Of a stretch of DNA of 11,866 bases, positions 6,349 through 11,866 are shown in pieces. The notes under the pieces were generated by a model. It saw only the letters and a program-made list of their open reading frames with translations, had not been told where the DNA came from and made no database searches. Origin of the DNA: Hyphomicrobium_A sp035517115 (lineage in GTDB: Bacteria; Pseudomonadota; Alphaproteobacteria; Rhizobiales; Hyphomicrobiaceae); assembly GCA_035517115.1 (NCBI GenBank), contig DATIZL010000152.1, positions 1-11,866 on the forward strand, in the 5' to 3' direction. Position 1 is the first letter of the stretch, and every line of letters begins with the position of its first letter. A program made the translations under genes and the position numbers.

Positions 6349-7605
6349 TCAGGCCGCCGGGTCGCGGCCATGCTCGGCGTAATGCAGCACGATCTCGGCG
6401 GCGGCCTCGCTCGGCGAGCCGCCCTGACGCAGCAGCATGCGCTGCGGGATGCGGGCGAGCGCGGCGAGCTGCCCGCGCCGCTCGAAGGTGTCCTTCAACA
6501 GAAGCTCCAGCGCGCTCGCCAGGTTCTCCGGCGTGCAATCCTCCTGGAGGAACTCGGGGAATGCTTTCTCGCCGAGCACGAGATTGGCGAGCACGACCGA
6601 GGGAACCTTTACGAGGAAGCGCAGCGCCGACATCACCGGATCGACGCGGTAGGCGACCACCATCGGCGTGCCGGCGAGGGCGAGCTCCAGCGTCACCGTG
6701 CCGGAGGCGGCGAGCGCCGCGTGCGCCAGCCTGAAGGCAGCAAGCTTGTCGTCCTCGCCCTCGACGAGGTGCGGGCGCACGCGCCACGACTCGAGCTTGG
6801 CTTCGATGAGTTCGCGCACGTGCGGCACGACGGGAATGATGACCTGCGGCGCGAGCCCCCGTGCGAAGAGCAAATCGACCGCCTCGCCGAAGGGAGCCAT
6901 GAGGCGCCCGACCTCGGAGGAGCGGCTGCCGGGCAGCACCACCAAGACGGGGCGGCGCTCCTCGAGCCGCAGCCGGTCCGCCAAAGCGTAGGGGTCGAGG
7001 CTGCGCATCGCATCGAGCCGCTCGATTAGCGGATGGCCGACGTAGGTGCACGGCGGCCCGCCGAGATCGCGATGCGCCTGCGGCTCGAACGGCAGCAGCG
7101 CCAGCACATGGTCGACGTAGGCCCGCATCTTGCGGGCGCGTCCGGGGCGCCAGGCCCAGACGCTGGGCGAGACGTAATCGATGATGGGGATCTGCGGCGC
7201 GCGCTTGCGGATGCGCTTGGCGATCGGGTGCGTGAACTCGGGTGCATCGATGATGACGACCGCGTCCGGCTCGGCGGCGATCGCCGCCTTCGCCGTGCGG
7301 CGCACGCGGGAAATGAGGCGCGGCAGACGCGGGAGGATCGACAGCGGGCTCATCACCGCCACGTCGCTCAAGGGAAATTGCGACGCGAGGCCCTCGCGCT
7401 CCATCCCCTCGCCGCCGACGCCGAGGTAGTGGATGCGGCCCTTGCGCTGCGCGTTGAGCGCGGCCATGAGGCGCGACCCGAGCGCGTCCCCCGAATGCTC
7501 CCCCGCGATCAGGAACAGGCGCAGGTCGTGGCGGGCAGCGCCGGGACGCCCGCTCCTGTCGCCGGCCTGCGGCCAAGCCCGCATGCTCCTGTCACTGGCG
7601 GCCAT
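6349..7605 (-). CDS. lpxB: Lipid-A-disaccharide synthase LpxB
   Basis: LpxB is a peripheral inner-membrane glycosyltransferase (GT19) that joins UDP-2,3-diacylglucosamine to lipid X, giving lipid A disaccharide 1-phosphate. The 418-residue product shows the N-terminal FLIAGEHSGD (31-40), IIDAPEF (118-124), DYVSPSVWAWRPGRA (143-157), YVGHP (188-192), the UDP-site region VLPGSRSSEV (223-232) and AASGTVTLE (299-307), all in family order. It is about 20-30 residues longer at the N-terminus than usual. The ATG at 7605 has a purine-rich AGGGGGA a few bases upstream and overlaps the end of lpxI by 14 bases. An ATG at 7584 would remove the overlap, but its AGGAG is only one base away. It is the last gene of the minus-strand envelope cluster. 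Confidence 0.95.
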   Translation of the reverse strand: MAASDRSMRAWPQAGDRSGRPGAARHDLRLFLIAGEHSGDALGSRLMAALNAQRKGRIHYLGVGGEGMEREGLASQFPLSDVAVMSPLSILPRLPRLISRVRRTAKAAIAAEPDAVVIIDAPEFTHPIAKRIRKRAPQIPIIDYVSPSVWAWRPGRARKMRAYVDHVLALLPFEPQAHRDLGGPPCTYVGHPLIERLDAMRSLDPYALADRLRLEERRPVLVVLPGSRSSEVGRLMAPFGEAVDLLFARGLAPQVIIPVVPHVRELIEAKLESWRVRPHLVEGEDDKLAAFRLAHAALAASGTVTLELALAGTPMVVAYRVDPVMSALRFLVKVPSVVLANLVLGEKAFPEFLQEDCTPENLASALELLLKDTFERRGQLAALARIPQRMLLRQGGSPSEAAAEIVLHYAEHGRDPAA

Positions 7606-8905
7606 GCTGTCCCCCTAGCGCGGCGAGCGAGACGACCGCGAGACCGAGACGGTCGGCCTCGGCGATCGCCGCCTGCGCCGCGGCGCCCGCAGGTTGGCCG
7701 ACGAGCCCCAGCCCCGCAAGGCCCGCTTGCGCGGCAGTGCGAACGAGCTCGGGTTGCAGATCGGACGCGCTGTTAAGGACGGCCACACCCGAGCGGCGCG
7801 ACCAGCGGCGGCGACCCCATTGGCGCAGAGCGCCGGCGTTGGCGATCAAGGCCCCGACGCCCTCGCTGCTCTCGACGGCCAGCACGTGACCGTTATCGAC
7901 GATCGCACAGCGGCTCCGGCCTAACGGTTCGAGAACGGCGAGGAGGCCCGCTCCCTTGGCAGCGTCCGCGCACTGCCTCTTCGTGGCTCTGCGCCGGCCC
8001 AGCGCCGCGAACTGCCAGTGCTCGGGTCCGCAAGCGCGTCCTGAATCGACCGCATCTCGATCCCTGAAGCCCTGCGCGAAGAGGTGGCTCGCGTCGGCCC
8101 GGCGCACAAGCTCGGTGCGCTCGGCGGCGAGCGCTCCGCGCGCGAGCACGGCGACGCCCGCAAGGCCGGCGTCGATGGCCCCTCCAATCGTGCCGGGTCC
8201 GATCGCCGGCAGATCGATGCGCAGCTCCTGCCCAGGCTTGGGGCGCTTGACGAGGACGCCCCTGGGCTTGTCGCCCTGCCCGCCGCGTTGGCGCCGCTGC
8301 GCCGCTACCCGCGCCAGCATCGCATCCGTCCCGGCTACCCCCTCGATGGCCTCGAGGCGCCCGCCGGTCACGACCACCGCTTGCCCCACGTCGTAAGGTC
8401 CCAGCGCCCGCACAACCTCAAATCCAAGGGCTGCGTCCGCCGCCTCCGCCGGCGAAGCCTCGACGTGCCCGAGCGGTCCTTCGCCGATGAGCAGATCGGG
8501 AGCGACCGTGGCCGGCGACACGACCTCGAAGCCCTGCGCCTCGAAGAAACGCACGACGCGGCTCAGCACGCTGTCGTCACCGCCCGCGGCGATGATGCGC
8601 AGGATCGCCGGCAAGCAGCGGAAGAGCCCGAGATCGGGGCGAACGGCCGAGAGGTCGGGGCGGCGCACGGAGCCGACGATGACGAGCCTTGCGCAGCCCG
8701 CGGACCGGAGCGCCCCCAGCATGGCCCCGATCCGACCCCACCCGACCCATGTAATGGGAAAGCTCGACAGCCCCGCGTCGGCCTCGCCTTCGATGGCGAC
8801 GATGTGCACCTTGCCGCCGCGCGCTGTAACCCGCTCCGCCACCTCACGCGGCAAGCTGCCCCCGCCCGCCAGGATGCCGACAACACCGTGCTCGCAAGAC
8901 GACAT
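7592..8905 (-). CDS. lpxI: UDP-2,3-diacylglucosamine pyrophosphatase LpxI with a C-terminal extension
   Basis: LpxI hydrolyses UDP-2,3-diacylglucosamine to lipid X and UMP and replaces LpxH in most alphaproteobacteria. Residues 1-280 are a complete LpxI: N-terminal GILAGGGSLP (10-19), GSVRRPDL (78-85), DVGQAVVVTGG (172-182), EAIEGVAGTDAM (185-196), GVLVKRPKPGQE (216-227) and the conserved RIDLPAIGP (229-237). Asp231 there probably matches the essential Asp of the Caulobacter enzyme. The 437-residue protein is about 155 residues longer than usual. Residues 313-428 resemble residues 155-279, suggesting a second, degenerate C-terminal domain. The start at 8905 lies 8 bases after the lpxA stop and is the ATG that precedes the family N-terminus; its Shine-Dalgarno is weak, so coupling to lpxA is likely. 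The 3' end overlaps lpxB by 14 bases. Confidence 0.92.
   Translation of the reverse strand: MSSCEHGVVGILAGGGSLPREVAERVTARGGKVHIVAIEGEADAGLSSFPITWVGWGRIGAMLGALRSAGCARLVIVGSVRRPDLSAVRPDLGLFRCLPAILRIIAAGGDDSVLSRVVRFFEAQGFEVVSPATVAPDLLIGEGPLGHVEASPAEAADAALGFEVVRALGPYDVGQAVVVTGGRLEAIEGVAGTDAMLARVAAQRRQRGGQGDKPRGVLVKRPKPGQELRIDLPAIGPGTIGGAIDAGLAGVAVLARGALAAERTELVRRADASHLFAQGFRDRDAVDSGRACGPEHWQFAALGRRRATKRQCADAAKGAGLLAVLEPLGRSRCAIVDNGHVLAVESSEGVGALIANAGALRQWGRRRWSRRSGVAVLNSASDLQPELVRTAAQAGLAGLGLVGQPAGAAAQAAIAEADRLGLAVVSLAALGGQHGRQ
7622..7969 (-). repeat. Degenerate second copy of the LpxI C-terminal domain (protein-level repeat)
   Basis: Codons 313-428 of lpxI encode a stretch that aligns with codons 155-279 of the same gene. 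ADAAKGAGLLAVLEPLG (313-329) matches the ADAALGFEVVRALGP region. AIVDNGHVLAVESSEGVGAL (334-353) matches AVVVTGGRLEAIEGVAGTDA. GVAVL (373-377) matches GVLVK. SDLQ (381-384) matches IDLP, and AGLAGLGL (394-401) matches AGLAGVAV. The lysine/proline-rich loop of the first copy (VKRPKPGQE) is deleted in the second. The similarity is visible by eye; no score was computed. A shared Ala/Gly-rich composition inflates part of it. Confidence 0.6.
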
Positions 8906-8913
8906 GGCCTTCG

Positions 8914-9720
8914 TTAGGCCTCGGCCGCTTCCCGCGGCGTGCAGAGACTGCGCTTGCCGCCCGCGCGGATGAACTCGAGGATCTCCTCGACGATGGCGTG
9001 GCCTGCGAATTCCTGCGCCACGTCCACCATGCGCTCCCCGAGCGTGCCTTCGGCGGCGAACAGCGAGCGGTAGGCCCGCCTCAGGTCGTGAATGTCGGCG
9101 CGCGAGAAGCCGCGCCGGTGCAAGCCGACGATGTTGAGGCCGGACAGGTGCGCGCGGTTGCCGAGCGCCATGCCATAGGGGATGAGGTCGTTCTCGAGTC
9201 CCGACATGCCGCCGAGGAAGGAGTGCGCGCCGACGCGCGCGAATTGAATGACCGCCGCGCCGCCGCCGAGGATGGCAAAGTCGCCCACCGTGCAATGGCC
9301 GGCGAGCATCACGTTGTTGGAGAAGATGACGTTGTTGCCGACGTGGCAATCGTGGCCGACGTGCGAGTTGGCGAGGAAGGCGCAGGAGTTGCCGATGACG
9401 GTCTCCATGCCGCCGCCCGCGGTGCCGGGATTGAGGGTGACCCCTTCGCGAATGATGCAGTCCGTGCCGATCGCCAGCGTCGAGGCCTCACCCTTGTACT
9501 TGAGATCCTGCGGCTGATGGCCGATGGAGGCGAACGGGAAGACGCGCGTGCGCGCCCCGATGCGCGTGCGCCCGGCGACCACCACGTGGCTGACGAGCTC
9601 GACCTCATCGTCGAGAACGGCCTCGGAGCCCACCACGCAGTAGGGCCCGATCTTCACGCCTGAGCCGAGCTTGGCCCCCGCCTCGATGACCGCCGTCGGG
9701 TGGGGACTCATCTCACCCAT
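8914..9720 (-). CDS. lpxA: UDP-N-acetylglucosamine acyltransferase LpxA
   Basis: LpxA transfers an (R)-3-hydroxyacyl chain from ACP to UDP-GlcNAc, the first step of lipid A synthesis in the cytoplasm. The 268-residue protein is a left-handed beta-helix of hexapeptide repeats (about 5-190) with a helical C-terminal cap. QDLKYKGE (71-78) carries the equivalents of E. coli Asp74 and Lys76. NSHVGHDC (118-125) carries His120 and the catalytic His123 (E. coli His122 and His125). His142 matches His144 and Arg202 matches Arg204. Gly171 matches E. coli Gly173, the residue associated with long (C14) chains. E. coli His160 is replaced by Ile158. The start at 9720 overlaps the fabZ stop by 8 bases (ATGGGTGA), so translational coupling is likely; Met4 at 9711 is an alternative start. 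Confidence 0.96.
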   Translation of the reverse strand: MGEMSPHPTAVIEAGAKLGSGVKIGPYCVVGSEAVLDDEVELVSHVVVAGRTRIGARTRVFPFASIGHQPQDLKYKGEASTLAIGTDCIIREGVTLNPGTAGGGMETVIGNSCAFLANSHVGHDCHVGNNVIFSNNVMLAGHCTVGDFAILGGGAAVIQFARVGAHSFLGGMSGLENDLIPYGMALGNRAHLSGLNIVGLHRRGFSRADIHDLRRAYRSLFAAEGTLGERMVDVAQEFAGHAIVEEILEFIRAGGKRSLCTPREAAEA

Positions 9721-10237
9721 GCTTGCTGCTCGAGGTGCCTGCTGCGAAGGCGCGGGCGTCCGCGGTATCGGCGAGCATGGCGCTGACCTCGGCTTCGGCG
9801 ACGGTCTTGCCGTCGACCTTGGCCTCGCCGAAGAAGCGCCACACGCGTCCGCGATTGCGGATCTTCTTCACGTGATAGTGGATCTGGTCGCCGGGGAGCA
9901 CCGGCTTGCGGAACTTGGCGCGGTCGATCGCCATGAAATAGACGAGCTCGGCCTTGTAGTCCTGGCCGAGGCTGTGCACGCACAAGGCGCCCGCCGTCTG
10001 CGCCAGTCCTTCGATGATGAGCACGCCCGGCATCACCGGGAACTGTGGGAAGTGTCCCTGGAAGAACGGCTCGTTGATGGTCACGTTCTTTAAGCCCACG
10101 CAGCTCTGATCGCCATCCATGTCGTAGATGCGGTCGATCATGAGGAACGGGTAGCGGTGCGGCAGGTACTTCAGGACCTTGACGATGTCCGCGGTGTCGA
10201 GCTGCGACTTGGCCTGGGGCTCACTCATATCGTTCAT
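9713..10237 (-). CDS. fabZ: 3-hydroxyacyl-ACP dehydratase FabZ
   Basis: FabZ dehydrates (3R)-hydroxyacyl-ACP to trans-2-enoyl-ACP in fatty acid elongation. The 174-residue protein is a single hotdog fold. LPHRYPFLMIDR (25-36) is the family signature, and NEPFFQGHFP (55-64) supplies the active-site His62. Glu76, in IIEGLAQ, is the second catalytic residue; the spacing of 14 equals that of E. coli His54 and Glu68. Both ends are slightly longer than in E. coli, with a Ser/Ala-rich tail after about residue 155. Its place between lpxD and lpxA is conserved and matches its competition with LpxA and LpxD for 3-hydroxyacyl-ACP. A 55-base gap separates it from lpxD. The start could be 10237 or 10228 (Met4); neither has an ideal Shine-Dalgarno. 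Confidence 0.96.
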   Translation of the reverse strand: MNDMSEPQAKSQLDTADIVKVLKYLPHRYPFLMIDRIYDMDGDQSCVGLKNVTINEPFFQGHFPQFPVMPGVLIIEGLAQTAGALCVHSLGQDYKAELVYFMAIDRAKFRKPVLPGDQIHYHVKKIRNRGRVWRFFGEAKVDGKTVAEAEVSAMLADTADARAFAAGTSSSKHG

Positions 10238-10292
10238 GCTCCGTGCACCTCGTAAGACCTACCGTCCATAAGACGCCAGCAACCTCGAACAT

Positions 10293-11348
10293 TCACTCGC
10301 CGCCGTCTCCATCGCCGCCGGAAGCCCGGTGGCGCTTGGCCATCCGCGCCAATATGGCCACTTCCCGACGCCACTGCGTCATCGGTCGCGCCGGCGTGCC
10401 GCCCACCCTTGCCCCGGGCGGAATATCCTTCGTCGGATGTCCCGCACCTGCGACCTGTGCGCCGCTACCGATCTTGATATGACCCGCGGTCCCGGACTGG
10501 CCTCCCATCACGACAAAATCCCCGAGCTCGGTCGAACCCGAGATCCCGGTATGGGCCACGATCACGCAGTGGCGCCCGATGGCGACGTTGTGCCCGATTT
10601 GCACCAGATTATCAATTTTAGTCCCTTCGCCGACAATTGTATCCTTAAGCGCGCCCCGGTCGATCGTGGTGTTGGCGCCGATCTCCACGTCGTCCTGAAT
10701 GATGACGCGCCCGATCTGCGGCACCTTCAGGTGGCCGCGCGGGCTCATGGCGAAGCCGAACCCGTCCTGGCCGATACGCGCCCCCGCATGCACGATTACG
10801 CGGTCGCCGACGAGCGTGTGCACGAGCGTCACCAGCGGCCCGATGTAACACTCGCGGCCAATGCTCACGCGGTAGCCGATGACGGCCCCGGCGGCGATGC
10901 GCGTCCCCCGCCCGATGCGCGCCTCCGGCCCGATGACGACGCCGGGCTCAAGCACGACACCCGCCTCGAGCTCAGCGGTGGGATCGATCAGCGCCTCGCC
11001 ACCAGCGCGGGCAGCCTTTGGCTGCAGCGCATCGGGGTAGAACAGCTTCAACGCCAACGCAAAGCCGCGGTAAGGCTCTGCCGTCACCAGCGCGGCCGTG
11101 CCCTTGGGCACGCTTGCCGCGAACGCGGGAGCGACGAGGCAGGCGCCGGCGCGCGTCTCGGTGAGCCGCGCCAGATATTTGCGATTGTCGAGGAAGGAGA
11201 GATCGCGCGCGGAGGCATCGGTCAGCGCGCGCACATCCGCGATTCTGAGAGCGGGATCGGCGCGGGGGCCGAGCTCCGATTTGGTCGCCGCCGCGATGTC
11301 TGCCAGCGAGAATGGGCCGGCCCGATGGAAGAATCCGGGATGCTCCAT
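10293..11348 (-). CDS. lpxD: UDP-3-O-(3-hydroxyacyl)glucosamine N-acyltransferase LpxD
   Basis: LpxD adds the second 3-hydroxyacyl chain, at the 2-amino group of UDP-3-O-acylglucosamine, using acyl-ACP. The 351-residue protein has an N-terminal uridine-binding domain (about 10-112, with LSFLDNRKYL at 50-59). A hexapeptide beta-helix follows (about 120-310), then a helical tail (TQWRREVAILARMA, 324-337) where the family binds ACP. The catalytic His253 in LVQIGHNVAIG and His290 in AGHIKIG match E. coli His239 and His276. GQDGFGF (193-199) is the conserved lipid-side loop. The start at 11348 gives the expected N-terminus MEHPGFFHRAGPFSL. Shine-Dalgarno signals are weak. A 103-base gap with a possible promoter separates it from bamA. 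Confidence 0.96.
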   Translation of the reverse strand: MEHPGFFHRAGPFSLADIAAATKSELGPRADPALRIADVRALTDASARDLSFLDNRKYLARLTETRAGACLVAPAFAASVPKGTAALVTAEPYRGFALALKLFYPDALQPKAARAGGEALIDPTAELEAGVVLEPGVVIGPEARIGRGTRIAAGAVIGYRVSIGRECYIGPLVTLVHTLVGDRVIVHAGARIGQDGFGFAMSPRGHLKVPQIGRVIIQDDVEIGANTTIDRGALKDTIVGEGTKIDNLVQIGHNVAIGRHCVIVAHTGISGSTELGDFVVMGGQSGTAGHIKIGSGAQVAGAGHPTKDIPPGARVGGTPARPMTQWRREVAILARMAKRHRASGGDGDGGE

Positions 11349-11427
11349 TCAAACCCGCCGCCCGGGCGACGCTCCCTGTTGCCTTAAACGGATGCTGCCG
11401 GCCAGCCGCGGGCCGATTCTGGCACCC

Positions 11428-11455
11428 CTTTTAGCACTCACGCCGGGTACGTCAG
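11428..11455 (-). promoter_or_regulatory. Weak candidate promoter for lpxD and downstream genes
   Basis: On the minus strand, CTGACG (11450-11455) and TAAAAG (11428-11433) are 16 bases apart and each matches the sigma-70 hexamers at four of six positions. The site overlaps the bamA stop codon and precedes lpxD by about 80 bases. In related genomes bamA and lpxD are often co-transcribed, so this would at most be an internal promoter. Confidence 0.25.
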
Positions 11456-11866
11456 AACCTTGACGCCGCGCCGAAGCGGAAGAACTGCGTTTGATCGTAG
11501 GGCTCTTTGGTGAGCACCTTGGCGAAGTCCATGCGGATGGGGCCGACCGGAGAGGCCCACATCAAGCTCCCGCCGACCGAGGAGCGTATAGCCGAACTGT
11601 CGGCTAAACAGACCGCGTTGTAGCCACCAAGCCCATTTGCGTAGGCTGAGCCGCACCCCTGGTTGTCCTTGGCTCCCGCTCCCGCTCCGAATAGGGAGCC
11701 CGCATCAGCGAATACAGCGCCCTGAATGCCGAGGTCGTCGGGAACGAACGGGATCGGAAAGCGAATCTCCGCAGTCGTTGCCCAAAAGGTCGTGCCACCC
11801 AATGCGCTGTTGGTGTTGAGATCGCGCGGGCCATAGCCCGCAACGTTAAAGCCACGAATGGTCTCG
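11452..11866 (-). CDS. bamA: Outer membrane protein assembly factor BamA, C-terminal part
   Basis: BamA is the Omp85-family core of the BAM complex and inserts beta-barrel proteins into the outer membrane. The window holds the last 137 residues; the POTRA domains and the first barrel strands lie beyond the right edge. The visible part opens with ETIRGFNVAGYGPRD, whose IRGF is the (V/I)RGF loop-6 motif of Omp85 proteins. Later come FADAGSLF, the strand pair SLMWASPVGPIRMDFA, and a terminal strand QFFRFGAASRF ending in Phe, the beta-signal for outer-membrane insertion. The stretch between about 11600 and 11680 encodes an extracellular loop with two Cys. Position ahead of lpxD fits the conserved bamA-lpxD-fabZ-lpxA order. 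Confidence 0.93.
   Translation of the reverse strand, partial: ETIRGFNVAGYGPRDLNTNSALGGTTFWATTAEIRFPIPFVPDDLGIQGAVFADAGSLFGAGAGAKDNQGCGSAYANGLGGYNAVCLADSSAIRSSVGGSLMWASPVGPIRMDFAKVLTKEPYDQTQFFRFGAASRF

Noticed and set aside
8906..9349. An upstream extension of the lpxI frame into lpxA
   Set aside because: The upstream part is lpxA read in the wrong frame and is Arg/His-rich; the LpxI family N-terminus begins at the ATG at 8905.

Overview
This is a gene-dense chromosomal window with very high GC content, typical of an alphaproteobacterium and most likely the order Hyphomicrobiales (Rhizobiales). Three things support that placement: the gene order moeA-lexA-comEC-gltX-gltA-lpxB-lpxI-lpxA-fabZ-lpxD-bamA, the GAAC-N7-GAAC type of LexA box, and the use of LpxI rather than LpxH for lipid A synthesis. 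The genus cannot be fixed from the sequence alone. I see no tRNA, rRNA, CRISPR array, insertion sequence, prophage or integration site. This is core housekeeping DNA, not an accessory island.

Layout. Positions 1-159 are the 3' end of moeA (+). A 100-base gap carries a symmetric pair of LexA boxes ahead of lexA (260-964, +), the SOS repressor. comEC (958-3165, -) meets lexA tail to tail with a 7-base overlap. gltX (3283-4722, +) and gltA (4963-6285, +) follow on the plus strand, with a 240-base leader before gltA. A GC-rich hairpin lies between gltA and the converging envelope cluster. On the minus strand, reading right to left, the cluster is bamA (C-terminal part, 11452-11866), lpxD, fabZ, lpxA, lpxI and lpxB, with small gaps or overlaps between most neighbours.

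How the genes fit together. LpxA, LpxD, LpxI and LpxB are acylation, hydrolysis and condensation steps of the Raetz pathway to lipid A disaccharide. FabZ acts on the same 3-hydroxyacyl-ACP pool that LpxA and LpxD use. BamA inserts outer-membrane beta-barrels, so the right half of the window is an outer-membrane biogenesis operon. GltA starts the TCA cycle, GltX charges tRNA with glutamate, MoeA completes molybdenum cofactor, and ComEC is a DNA-uptake channel.

The most notable feature is LpxI. It is 437 residues where family members are usually about 270-290, and its extra C-terminal ~155 residues look like a degenerate second copy of its own C-terminal domain. Second-tier observations are the LexA operator geometry, an Ile in LpxA where E. 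coli has active-site-region His160, a ComEC without a recognisable metallo-beta-lactamase motif, and the structured gltA leader. I found no convincing evidence of a wholly new system.
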